Assembly: GCA_019456255.1 (NCBI GenBank)
Contig: VRUG01000001.1
Span: forward strand, 1-64,000
DNA from: Planctomycetota bacterium
Lineage (GTDB): Bacteria; Planctomycetota; Phycisphaerae; Sedimentisphaerales; Anaerobacaceae
Direction of reading: 5' to 3'
DNA: 64,000 nucleotides
Below are positions 7,591 to 16,716 of this stretch, piece by piece. The notes under the pieces were generated by a model. The model had not been told where the DNA came from. It did no database searches and saw only the letters and a list, made by a program, of their open reading frames with translations. Within the stretch, counting starts at the first letter, position 1. Each line of letters opens with the position of its first letter. The position numbers and the translations under genes were made by a program.

Positions 7591-8451
7591 TTAATTTACT
7601 TGCTGGTCAGAAAGAATCTGCTTTATTGATGTAAAATCATGTTCGGACAAAAGCCTCCTTAGCTTATCGGGATTAGAATTTCGACCAAGACGCTGCTGCA
7701 TCCAATACAATAATGTACCTGCGGACTTTATCTTATGTTTTAATTTCACATCACTCGGGTCAAGCTCGTATGGATGAAAATAAAATACTCGGCTCTTTTT
7801 ACCTGCTGAGCGGCGTATCGCTGAAGCTATTATCGGATAAGGAACCAATCGCAAATACCCGCCTCCAGCGATTGGCCAGTTCATACCAACCATACGCACT
7901 GTCGCGGGCGGAAATTCCCAAAAATCCTCTGATATCTCATGCGGGTCAGGATTTGCGTCAGGGATGCCATAAAGCCCTCGTTTTATCGGGAAAATACTTG
8001 AATCATACTTGAATCCTAAACGTTGCAGAATATCCAAGGCCCATAAGGACTTTTTGGTTATCGACCAATATGGTGCACGATAACCAAGCACATCACAGCA
8101 TCCCGCATTCGACAAGTGTTCCATAGCTATCTTGAGGTCGTCTTCAAACTGCTGAGGAGTTAACTTGTAAACTAAGTTATGAGCATAACCATGCGTTGCC
8201 ACCTCGTGGCCCTGAATCATCATTTCCTTAACCAAATCGGGGTAGTGCTCTGCGACGGTGCCGAGTACGAAAAAAGTCGCTTTGTTATTTGTCTTTGAAA
8301 GCAGTTCAAGCGTACAAAGTGTATTATCAACGACGCTGGGGTCGGGCTTGGCTCCATGAGCAACGTCACTATCTTCAAATAAATCGAGAGAAGAATTATA
8401 CCAGTCTTCTACATCGATTGTCATTGCATTAGTTGATGATAGCTCTTTCAA
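7591..8451 (-). CDS. polysaccharide deacetylase (NodB/CE4 fold, XrtA-type subfamily)
   Basis: A 286-residue CE4-type deacetylase. MTIDVEDWYNSS near the N-terminus supplies the catalytic Asp/metal site, NKATFFVLG and GHEVATHGYAHN give the HxxxH-like metal motif, and YRAPYWSIT is motif 3. A C-terminal FYFHPYELDP segment is typical of the subfamily linked to exosortase/polysaccharide loci (TIGR03006-like, DUF3473 tail). It probably removes N-acetyl groups from the growing or secreted polysaccharide. No exosortase or PEP-CTERM protein is seen in the window. Confidence 0.82.
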   Translation of the reverse strand: MKELSSTNAMTIDVEDWYNSSLDLFEDSDVAHGAKPDPSVVDNTLCTLELLSKTNNKATFFVLGTVAEHYPDLVKEMMIQGHEVATHGYAHNLVYKLTPQQFEDDLKIAMEHLSNAGCCDVLGYRAPYWSITKKSLWALDILQRLGFKYDSSIFPIKRGLYGIPDANPDPHEISEDFWEFPPATVRMVGMNWPIAGGGYLRLVPYPIIASAIRRSAGKKSRVFYFHPYELDPSDVKLKHKIKSAGTLLYWMQQRLGRNSNPDKLRRLLSEHDFTSIKQILSDQQVN

Positions 8452-8477
8452 GGTCTTCTCCCCTTTTTTATTATTGC

Positions 8478-9638
8478 TTAATCAGCCTGCGTGAAACGAG
8501 CAATAAATTCAACGCTTCTTTTAACAGTGGCGAAGTTAGCTCTTGGATGCAAAGGCAAGTTTACAACTTCTCTTGCAGCTTTTTCTGCATTAGGACACAT
8601 CCCAACTTCATAGTTATACGCATCGAGTGACGTCTCGACCTGATGAAGCACAGAATCGAACCAGCTGCCCAGTTCAATACCATCGCCAGCTGCCTGTGCC
8701 AAGGCTTTTTCTTTCTCTTTAATACGAATCGGATAGCGTACCATTACCGGGTCATATATGCTGCGGTCATAATCCCGTCCACGCCAGCCATTTTCCTCAA
8801 GGAGCTTGTCGTATAAGGCTGCTAATTTCTTCCGATGACTGATATTGCCATGAGCTTTCTTAAGCTGACGTTGCCCGGACAAAGCCTGGACAGAACTCAT
8901 CGCCTTGAAAAAATCTTCTTCGATAGAGGCTGCTGAATATTCATCGTATTTAGACGAGCCAACGACAACGCCCTTCTTTGTCAGGAATCTGAAAATGCTC
9001 TGTGCCAAAGCGGTTGTTCGCGGATAAATAAATGTACGATAAACCATCAACTGGCAAATGAGCATGATAATTTCTTTAGGTGAGGGCTGGCACAATTCTT
9101 GGCCACAAACCTCTGCAATTTTGCTGCTTAATTCTTCATCATTGACCAGTACCATTCCGCCTATACCAGTTGTGTAGAATTTGTTCCACTGCGAAGAGAA
9201 GTAAGCTGCCTTGCAAAATGTTCCTGTAACTTTGCCTTTATATGTCGAGCCGAAAGCAAGACAGGAATCTTCAATGACCGTGACGCCCCTGCGTGCAGCA
9301 ATATCGCCAATAGCATCCATGTCGCATGGATAGCCGTAGGTATGTTGAGCAATTATAACTTTCGTCTTATCCGTAATCTTTGCTTCGAGCAAACTGGCGT
9401 CAAGATTGTAGGTGTCGAGTGTAATATCAACATAAACCGGTTTTGCCCCAAGATATTTTATTGGATTTACGTCTACTACGCAGGTATAGCCAGGAAGAAT
9501 TACCTCATCGCCCTGGCCCACACCGAGAGCCTTTAAGATAGCGTATAATGCCACTCTGCCCTTCCATAGAGAAAAAGCGTTTTTGGCATTAAAAAATTCC
9601 GCAAATTCCTGCTCGTATTTGAGATTTATTTTAGACAT
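8478..9638 (-). CDS. DegT/DnrJ/EryC1/StrS-type sugar aminotransferase
   Basis: A PLP-dependent aminotransferase-fold protein, 386 residues. The VGQGDEVILPGYTCVVDVNPI segment, VIIAQHTYGYPCDMDAI and VIEDSCLAFGSTYKG follow the family pattern, with the PLP-binding lysine expected in FSSQWNKFYTTGIGG. Such enzymes transfer an amino group to keto-sugars bound to nucleotides. It is more divergent than the second DegT-family gene in this window (31659-32774), so the exact keto-sugar is uncertain. It sits between the SDR gene and the deacetylase gene on the same strand. Confidence 0.85.
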   Translation of the reverse strand: MSKINLKYEQEFAEFFNAKNAFSLWKGRVALYAILKALGVGQGDEVILPGYTCVVDVNPIKYLGAKPVYVDITLDTYNLDASLLEAKITDKTKVIIAQHTYGYPCDMDAIGDIAARRGVTVIEDSCLAFGSTYKGKVTGTFCKAAYFSSQWNKFYTTGIGGMVLVNDEELSSKIAEVCGQELCQPSPKEIIMLICQLMVYRTFIYPRTTALAQSIFRFLTKKGVVVGSSKYDEYSAASIEEDFFKAMSSVQALSGQRQLKKAHGNISHRKKLAALYDKLLEENGWRGRDYDRSIYDPVMVRYPIRIKEKEKALAQAAGDGIELGSWFDSVLHQVETSLDAYNYEVGMCPNAEKAAREVVNLPLHPRANFATVKRSVEFIARFTQAD

Positions 9639-9692
9639 GGCCTGCCTTGATATTATAGAGCAATCCCAGTATTGTACTATCGCTTATTAGTC

Positions 9693-10676
9693 TCAGGAGT
9701 CTGAATCATTTTTTGCTGCTTTAAGCTGTTCGCTAATCCAATTATAAGTCTTTGCGATACCATCTTTTAGTGGTATTGAAGGCGCCCAGCCAAACTCTTT
9801 TCTGATTAAGGCGTTATCTGAATTTCTTCCACGTACTCCGAGTGGGCCCTCAATGTGATTTAATGATAATTTTTTATCAGCTACTTCCATGGCAATCTCT
9901 GCAAGCTTATTGATAGTTACCATTTCATCTGAGCCTATATTTACGGGGCCCCTGAAAGTTGTGGAATCCATTAGTCTTCTTACCCCTTCGAGGCACTCAT
10001 CTATATAGAGAAATGACCTTGTCTGTTTTCCATCTCCCCATATTTCGATCTCTCCGCCTTCTTGTGCTTGGGCAACTTTTCTGCAAATAGCCGCTGGCGC
10101 TTTTTCTTTACCGCCGGTCCATGTACCCTCCGGTCCAAAGATGTTATGAAATCTTGCTATACGGACATCCAAATTGTGATTCCTGTGGTATGCAAGATAC
10201 ATTCTTTCGCTGAACAATTTTTCCCATCCATACTCACTGTCCGGGTCTGCTGGATAAGCGGATTCTTCTGAGCACTTTGGGTTATCCGGATCCATCTGGT
10301 TGTGTTCAGGATATATGCATGCCGAAGAGGAGTAAAATATCTTTTTTATTCCGGCTTTATGTCCATAATGCACCATATTAAGATTAATAGTTGCCGAGTT
10401 ATGCATCACATCAGCATCATGTTCGCCCGAAAAGATATAACCTGCGCCGCCCATATCCGCTGCGAGTTGATAAACCTCATCAAAAGGACAGTCTAAAATG
10501 TCTATACAAACTTTTTGTTCCCTAAGGTCACCGATAATAAATTCGTCAGCAGCAGTTTCACTGTACTCATTATGTTTTAGGTCCACGCCTCTGACCCAGA
10601 ATCCTTCCCGTTTAAGTTTTTTTATTAAGTGACCGCCTATAAAACCACCTGCCCCGCAAACTAGCGCCTTCTTCAT
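9693..10676 (-). CDS. NAD-dependent epimerase, GDP-mannose 3,5-epimerase-like
   Basis: An extended SDR of 327 residues with the NAD motif GAGGFIGGHL, the SSSACIYPEHNQ segment, and the catalytic YGWEK (YxxxK). The MGGAGYIFSGEHDADVMHNS region and RFHNIFGPEGTW closely recall GDP-mannose 3',5'-epimerases, which give GDP-L-galactose or GDP-gulose. The start is placed at 10676, because an AAGGGA site lies about 8 nt before this ATG. The longer frame adds 14 residues without such a site. Together with Gmd/Fcl it implies that GDP-mannose feeds this glycan. Confidence 0.82.
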   Translation of the reverse strand: MKKALVCGAGGFIGGHLIKKLKREGFWVRGVDLKHNEYSETAADEFIIGDLREQKVCIDILDCPFDEVYQLAADMGGAGYIFSGEHDADVMHNSATINLNMVHYGHKAGIKKIFYSSSACIYPEHNQMDPDNPKCSEESAYPADPDSEYGWEKLFSERMYLAYHRNHNLDVRIARFHNIFGPEGTWTGGKEKAPAAICRKVAQAQEGGEIEIWGDGKQTRSFLYIDECLEGVRRLMDSTTFRGPVNIGSDEMVTINKLAEIAMEVADKKLSLNHIEGPLGVRGRNSDNALIRKEFGWAPSIPLKDGIAKTYNWISEQLKAAKNDSDS

Positions 10677-10908
10677 TTTAAGTCCCTTTCTATTGCCTAA
10701 TAAACTATACTGAAACACAATTCTATATACAAAAAACGTGTAAATGTCAACAAAAAAAGCTGGTAAGGCTTCTCATCTTACCCCTTGTTTGGCTTGTTAT
10801 AAGCCCGATATCAATTTTATCGACCGGTCATTATTTATTGACCAACGAGGATATTTTTTTATAATAAAACCGGTATTAAGTGGACACATTAATAAAAGGA
10901 ATAGCCTA

Positions 10909-12162
10909 ATGAATATTATGTTTATAGTTGCTGTTTATCCTCCCGAAGGTGAGCCTACAGCAGTGATGGCAAAACAAATTGCAGAACATCTTGTTTCACA
11001 GGGGCACTCGGTTACCATTGTTTGCCCGTTCCCCAATCGCCCTCATGGAGAGATTTTTCCCGGATATAAACGTAAATGGACGTCAGTTACCGACGAAAAT
11101 GGGGTTCGTGTTATTCGCGTCCTGACTTGGTTTATTAATCGTAAGCGAAGTTTCATACATCGACTTTTGGAGAATATTTCATTTGGTATAACATCTTCCC
11201 TAAAGGTACTCAGCAATCGCCCGGACTTAATTTTTCTTGAGACCTAGCCAATTCTTGCACAGATACCCGTCATGCTTTATGCAAAGCTATTTAAGATTCC
11301 GGTCATTAATTATATCAAGGATATTTATCCTGAGTTAGCAATGTCGAGCGGTATTATATCGTCAGATAGCGCCATTTCAAAAATGCTGACATGTGTAGAC
11401 TCTGCTATTTGCAGAAATTCCTGGCAGAACCTGGTAATTTCAAACACGATGTACGACCATTATATTAAAAACCGAGGCTTAGACCCCTCAAAAGTGCGAA
11501 TATTGTGGGATTGGCTCGATTTAAGTTTTATACAACCGGTTCAAGTAGATGACAGCTGGAGAAGCGAAGTTGGCATCAATGCGTCTGATTTTGTTTGTAT
11601 GTTTTCCGGTACCATGGGACATGCCAGCGGCGCAGATATACTTGCAGATGTAGCTGATTTACTCAAGGAACATAAAAGAATAAAAATTGTTTGCATAGGA
11701 GAAGGTGTCCTTAAAGAACGCATTATTTCTGAAAAAACTAAACGAAACCTGGATAACTTAGTGGTGCTTCCTTTTCAACCGCGAGAGCGTGTCTGCGAAG
11801 TTCAATCGTCAAGTGATGTATTACTGCTGACGGCATCGGCTACAATGGGCACAGCTTCTGTCCCGTCAAAATTTATCACATATATTGCTATTGGAAAACC
11901 GGTAATATGCGGCGCTGGTGAAAATTCTGACCTCTCGCAAATAGTTAACAGTAACAAACTTGGAATTTCAGTATTACCCGGTTCTGCCGAACTTATGGCA
12001 AATGCTATACTTCAAATGATGAACATGAATACCCAGGAAAGATTGGAAATGGGTCAACGGTCGCGGGCTGTCGCGTTAGAAAAATATTCCATGGAAACGG
12101 CGGCGAAGGAATTAACTGCGCTTATTAATGAAGTCCTGGATTATATACATAATAAGAAGTAG
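10909..12162 (+). pseudogene. GT4 glycosyltransferase interrupted by in-frame amber codon
   Basis: The only plus-strand gene inside the locus. A good AAAGGA site precedes the ATG at 10909, and MNIMFIVAVYPPEGEP opens a WbuB/GT4-like N-terminal domain. After FLET an in-frame TAG (11245-11247) interrupts. The same frame resumes with PILAQIPVMLYAKLF and runs without further stops through the GT-B C-terminal domain (FSGTMGHASGADI, LPFQPRERV, SVPSKFITYIAIGKPVI) to 12162. CAG to TAG is the simplest change, since Gln would fit. It is 417 codons in total. It may be a recent nonsense mutation, an error, or suppressed; both halves otherwise look intact. Confidence 0.85.
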
Positions 12163-12202
12163 CTGTTCCTAACATAGCGGCCTGACCATTTTGGCAAAGA
12201 CC

Positions 12203-12814
12203 CTATTCTTTAAAGTCATACACATAACGATTCATTACTCTTCCTTCGGACGTCTTATAGGTAGATTCGATTTGCCAGCCAAGTTTTTGATAAAAACCGT
12301 TAATCGCATCATTATTTTCTGCGTCTGTTGTCAAAAAACATCCCAGGCCTTGACGTTGTTTTACCTGTTCTACCCAATTGTCAACAAGACTTTTTCCCAC
12401 ACCCATGCCCTGCGTCTCGGGCGATACAGCTATGCTGCTAAGCAGCGCCCTTTGAGAACCCGAAGGAGACTCACCTCGATAAAATACTGCTCTAAATAAT
12501 CGTTTTATTGCAGTAGGCTTCTTTAATACGGCACTAATACTTGCAATGCAAAATGCCCACCACCTTCTTTTAATCAATCTCTTAAAATAGCCATCTGGAA
12601 CCAATGGGCCTACGATGGCGCCAAGAACCTGTTTTGTTTCAACATCCTGAGCGACAAAGCCTATCCCCATGGGGTCATCGAGAAAAGATTTATAAAATTC
12701 CGATAGAAACTTTGGACCGAGGAACGTTAAAAAAAACTCAGGAAAGGCCCCGATGTGAACTTCAACAACATCTTTAATGTGTTCATTAGTGAGTTTAACT
12801 ATCTCAAAATTCAT
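12203..12814 (-). CDS. GNAT-family N-acetyltransferase
   Basis: A 203-residue acetyltransferase of the GNAT superfamily. The acetyl-CoA pyrophosphate loop is ETQGMGVGKSLVDNW, preceded by the beta strand LSSIAVSP, and the C-terminus has NDAINGFYQKLGWQ. The N-terminal region (IGAFPEFFLTFLGPKFLSEFY) resembles GNATs found in polysaccharide loci. It probably acetylates an amino sugar intermediate. It ends 40 nt from the convergent broken glycosyltransferase gene. Confidence 0.85.
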   Translation of the reverse strand: MNFEIVKLTNEHIKDVVEVHIGAFPEFFLTFLGPKFLSEFYKSFLDDPMGIGFVAQDVETKQVLGAIVGPLVPDGYFKRLIKRRWWAFCIASISAVLKKPTAIKRLFRAVFYRGESPSGSQRALLSSIAVSPETQGMGVGKSLVDNWVEQVKQRQGLGCFLTTDAENNDAINGFYQKLGWQIESTYKTSEGRVMNRYVYDFKE

Positions 12815-12832
12815 TTCTTCTTCCCGGCAAGG

Positions 12833-14035
12833 TTAGATATTGCAAACAGTTGATAATATATCTATGTACTGACTCGTATTATTCCTCGAATAAAATTTCT
12901 CAGCTGCATCACGGCTGTTGCGCCGATAGAGATTCAACCGCTGCTTATCTCCAAGCAATCCTTCAATTGCATTTACCATCCCATGAACATCTCCAGGGTC
13001 CACTAAAAGACCGCATTGATGTCTATTAATTGTAAGTGCCACCTCGCTGTTGCCTTGACACAAAGCAATTATTGCGGCACCAGATGCCATAGAATAGTAT
13101 GTCTTACTTGGCACACTAAGGCCTTCCGAACCTTTGCCAAGGGCGATAATGGCAATATCTGCTGTGGATAAAGACTGAGGCAAAATATCCTCAGGCTGAA
13201 AAGGTAAAACCGTCAAATTATCCAACTGGTCGCGAACCTTCGCCTCTTCAACAAGTTTCTTTTTTATTCCATCTCCTATTATCATGAAATGGATTGAATT
13301 ATTATTTTTGAGTTCTTTGGCAGCTGCAAGAATTGTTTCTATGTCATGCATCTGACCGAGATTGCCTGAGTACATCACGGTTAGATTATCAACCTGGTTA
13401 TGTTTTTTGGCAAATTCATTTTTCTCTTTTGGGATCGGACGAATCCACTCCGTATTTGCCCAATTCGGGATCATTATTACCTCGCCTGCAGAGGTCTTGC
13501 TGGAATCAAACATACTTTCCAGATTTTCTGCCATTTTGTATCCTATAGTAAATACCGCATCTGCATTTTCCCATGCCACTCGGTTTGTTTTTCGCCAAAT
13601 TTTTGTGATTAATCCAGATTCCTTTAATGGTCCAAAATTAATTAGTGCATCGGGATAAATATCATACACCAACACCGCATATCGTTGCCCACGTAATCGT
13701 TTAAACAAATACGCTATGAAATGCAGGAATGGCGGAAAAGGTACAAGGAAAACAAACGTATTCTTGCTCAGGAATAGATACCGAAAAAATGCTAAAAAAA
13801 GGTATTTAAACCATGACCATAGCCGCAAGATACAATTATTACATTCATAACCTGGGGCAGGTATGATTCTCAAGAAGTCTTTTTGCACCGTTTTGATGGT
13901 ATCTGGATGCCCGGTGAAAAGTGTTCCCGGTGGCCACTTTTTGGAAATGTCTTCTGCGAGTTCTCTGAATAGCGGTCCCGCCATTTGATTTAAAAATAGG
14001 ATACGAGGTGGTTTAGATTTGTCCATTTTATTCAT
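12833..14035 (-). CDS. GT4-family glycosyltransferase (WbuB-like)
   Basis: A 400-residue GT-B glycosyltransferase. The N-terminal acceptor domain starts after MNKMDKSKPP with RILFLNQMAGPLF. The C-terminal donor-binding domain has TVMYSGNLGQMHDIETIL, IGDGIKKKLVEEA, LPFQPEDILPQSLSTADIAI and SVPSKTYYSMASGAAII. It is weakly related to the broken GT4 gene at 10909-12162. It adds a sugar to the lipid-linked repeat unit in the cytoplasm; donor and linkage are not predictable. Confidence 0.9.
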   Translation of the reverse strand: MNKMDKSKPPRILFLNQMAGPLFRELAEDISKKWPPGTLFTGHPDTIKTVQKDFLRIIPAPGYECNNCILRLWSWFKYLFLAFFRYLFLSKNTFVFLVPFPPFLHFIAYLFKRLRGQRYAVLVYDIYPDALINFGPLKESGLITKIWRKTNRVAWENADAVFTIGYKMAENLESMFDSSKTSAGEVIMIPNWANTEWIRPIPKEKNEFAKKHNQVDNLTVMYSGNLGQMHDIETILAAAKELKNNNSIHFMIIGDGIKKKLVEEAKVRDQLDNLTVLPFQPEDILPQSLSTADIAIIALGKGSEGLSVPSKTYYSMASGAAIIALCQGNSEVALTINRHQCGLLVDPGDVHGMVNAIEGLLGDKQRLNLYRRNSRDAAEKFYSRNNTSQYIDILSTVCNI

Positions 14036-14072
14036 CTAACAAAAATTTTTCATCTTTATAAAAGCATTTGGA

Positions 14073-15248
14073 TTATATTTTGTCACCAGTAACCAGAAAC
14101 CTTAAATCCTGTATAATCTGTGCAGCAGGCTCTTCCCAATTTGAAGCAAATCTTTCACTATTTGCGATTTCCTCTTTTCCTTTGGCAATAAGCTTTTGCC
14201 TTAAAGACTCTTCTGTTCTTATTGAAATTACGCTATTAAACATAGAGTCTATATCCCATGGGTCATAGAAAAGAGCTGCCTCTCCGCAAACATAACGTGC
14301 AAAATCCAGATCAGGCGCCAATATCGGAACTCCCATAGTCATGGATTCTAAAAATGGCAACCCCAGAGTTTCCATAGTAGTTGGCATCCAAAAAGCCTGG
14401 CTATGTGAAAAGTATTGCACAACTTCCTGACGTGAAAGACTTCCAACGTTTGTAATAATATCTTCCAGGTGATATCTGGAAATATTTTTTAAAAACTTAT
14501 CAACAAGTATATCGTCCTCTCGTTCCACAGTTGTTATAAATTTAATCTTTTTGTCACGTAGCTGGTCAGCATATCGTTTACAAAGAGGTATAAGAATGCC
14601 TGGGTTTCGATGGGCCATATATCGTGTCATCATCAGGATATAAAAATTGTCCGCAGATTTATCAAATAAAGCAGGTGCTTCTATTCCTTCAACCGGTTTG
14701 ATTTCAGCAGGTGTTGGGAGGGGTAATACTTTGATTTGGTTTTCCGGATAATTGTATCTTTCCGCAAACCTGCGCTTAACTACAGGTATTTGAGCGTAAA
14801 TTATATCAGTGGAAGGTAGGAATTTTCTGGTCTGTATTTTTAATGCCTCAATTCGCAATTGTAATCTTAAGTGTATTTGAGGATAATGTTTTTTATCATA
14901 TAATAAATGTGGCTGTCCGATAAGAACAGCTTGAGGAACGGAAATCGATGGCAGCCCCACATTTGATGCACTGAAAATTGCATCTGGATTATAATTTTTT
15001 ATTAGTCTTGGTAACTTAAATTTTTCAAACAAATAGCGCGCTGGCGGCGAATGACTTCCTTTATAAAAAAAACTCTCACTGCCCGGAGATAATTTGATGT
15101 TCTCATAACCATATCCACTTGAATAAATCAATAGAAATTGCTCATCTTGAGCTATGTCGTTCATCGCTCTCAATAAGTTTAATGTCATAGATAATCCCCC
15201 TCCTGTTCGGCAGCAGTGAGCAATAATGGCAATCTTTAATTTCTTCAT
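14073..15248 (-). CDS. GT4-family glycosyltransferase
   Basis: A 391-residue GT-B glycosyltransferase beginning MKKLKIAIIAHCCRTGGGLSM, with a glycine-rich acceptor loop. The donor domain includes MTRYMAHRNPGILIPL, TNVGSLSRQEVVQYFSHSQ and MPTTMETLGLPFLESMTMG, carrying the family's E-x7-E-like motif. The frame extends 5 codons upstream to a TTG, but a GAGG site lies suitably placed for the ATG at 15248, so I start there. One of a run of GT4 genes in this part of the cluster. Confidence 0.9.
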   Translation of the reverse strand: MKKLKIAIIAHCCRTGGGLSMTLNLLRAMNDIAQDEQFLLIYSSGYGYENIKLSPGSESFFYKGSHSPPARYLFEKFKLPRLIKNYNPDAIFSASNVGLPSISVPQAVLIGQPHLLYDKKHYPQIHLRLQLRIEALKIQTRKFLPSTDIIYAQIPVVKRRFAERYNYPENQIKVLPLPTPAEIKPVEGIEAPALFDKSADNFYILMMTRYMAHRNPGILIPLCKRYADQLRDKKIKFITTVEREDDILVDKFLKNISRYHLEDIITNVGSLSRQEVVQYFSHSQAFWMPTTMETLGLPFLESMTMGVPILAPDLDFARYVCGEAALFYDPWDIDSMFNSVISIRTEESLRQKLIAKGKEEIANSERFASNWEEPAAQIIQDLRFLVTGDKI

Positions 15249-15398
15249 AGCATTATTCCTCAACTTATTTCCCCTCTATCTAAACTTTCCGCTTGTTATC
15301 TATTAAAATTGCTATATCAAAATTGTGTTCCACTCGATTTGATGCTTCTTTTGTTATTTGCATATCTTAAAAACACCCGATTCATCAGCGAGGCTGAT

Positions 15399-16568
15399 TT
15401 ACAGGACTGCTTCATAAATTCTTTCAACCTTTTTAAACCATATCGGCGTATCCAGATTCTCTAATACGTTTTTACGACCTTGAGATGATACCCTTGCATT
15501 GAGTTCTTTATCTTCTAAAATAAGCTGGATTATATTGGCAAGCTCTTGCGGACTGCTATGAGGCACCAAAAAACCTGTCTTATTGTCCTCTATTAATTCT
15601 GTCAAGCCTCCTATATTAGATGCTATCACGGTTGTTCCGCACGCCATCGCCTCAATAGCAGCTATTGACGTTGCTTCGATAACACCACAACTCGGTATCG
15701 AGGGGATAACAACAGCTAAAGCTTCGTTGGCTAATCGCAATACTTCGTCTCGGGCGATAGAACCTAAAAAGAAAACCTGCGAACCAAAACCTGATTTTTC
15801 CGTTAAAGATTCCAGGTCATCTCGCAAAGGACCATTGCCTGCTATCGCCAAATTAATCTTATCCGGCCCTTCAAACTCAGCCAATGATTCTATCGCAATT
15901 CGAACTCCATTTTTTTCTACTAATCTTCTTGGAACCAATAAATAAGGCTTCGGTATCTCTATCGAGGGCCTTTCTTTAATGATTTCATCTATCGCATTAC
16001 TCGATACACTGTTAAAAATAACACTTATCTTCTCCTTGTCGATACCAAAATCATTTATAGCAATATTCCCTTGACCGGTGTCTACTGCTATCAAATGGTC
16101 TGCTTTTTCAAAAGCTTCTTTTTCTATAGCAAACAACCTCTCCAAATACCTATAATCTTTAATTTCTTTACCAAGATCCATACTTGCCTCATAAGCTAAA
16201 GGGCCATGAATGGTTTCGATAACGGGTATTTGTTGTTTGGTTTTATATAACGCCAAATGTGTAGCGTAACCGGCAGCGGCGTCATGGCAGTGAATAATAT
16301 CAAATGAGTTATTTATCAATAACCGTTCTATATGTTTGGTTAATCGGCAAAGATGAATCTCAAGACGTCTGTGCAAGTAAGCATCCTTGCTGCCATATGA
16401 AAGAAGGAAGCTAAGCAGTTTATACCAGGAGGCAATCTCGGCTGAACTGCCCTCAAGAAGTTCGGTTTCATGACCAGCGTTAATTAAACATGACACTAAA
16501 TCTTCCACATGCGAAGACAGTCCTCCGCCATGTGGCACATGAAATTGTGTCGCTACTAATATCTTCAT
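15399..16568 (-). CDS. GT4-family glycosyltransferase
   Basis: A 389-residue GT-B enzyme. The N-terminus MKILVATQFHVPHGGGLSSH is the typical GT4 acceptor loop. The donor-binding domain has LLVPRRLVEKNGVRIAIESL, IAGNGPLRDDLESL, FLGSIARDEVLRLANEA and EATSIAAIEAMACGTTVIAS with the E-x7-E motif, then GGLTELIEDNKTGFLVP. It is a typical full-length member, probably cytoplasmic or peripherally membrane-bound. The 150-bp gaps on either side contain no recognisable gene. Confidence 0.92.
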   Translation of the reverse strand: MKILVATQFHVPHGGGLSSHVEDLVSCLINAGHETELLEGSSAEIASWYKLLSFLLSYGSKDAYLHRRLEIHLCRLTKHIERLLINNSFDIIHCHDAAAGYATHLALYKTKQQIPVIETIHGPLAYEASMDLGKEIKDYRYLERLFAIEKEAFEKADHLIAVDTGQGNIAINDFGIDKEKISVIFNSVSSNAIDEIIKERPSIEIPKPYLLVPRRLVEKNGVRIAIESLAEFEGPDKINLAIAGNGPLRDDLESLTEKSGFGSQVFFLGSIARDEVLRLANEALAVVIPSIPSCGVIEATSIAAIEAMACGTTVIASNIGGLTELIEDNKTGFLVPHSSPQELANIIQLILEDKELNARVSSQGRKNVLENLDTPIWFKKVERIYEAVL

Positions 16569-16716
16569 CGTGATTCCTTCTGTTTATATAAAATTTCACT
16601 TTTCTATAAAAAAATAAACGTCCTGCCTCGTGGCTATGATTGGTAATTAATTCCTGATTTTAAGACAGAACCATCACCAGAAAGAGTTCTTACAACCTCC
16701 AAACAGCATCCTCTGT

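Noticed and set aside
11245-11247. Amber codon as pyrrolysine or systematic stop reassignment
   Set aside because: No pyl genes are seen in the window and in-frame TAG occurs in only this gene, so a nonsense mutation is simpler.
16569-16716. Short minus-strand frame ending EVVRTLSGDGSVLKSGINYQ
   Set aside because: Only about 25 codons, no start, no recognisable family; too little to call a gene fragment.
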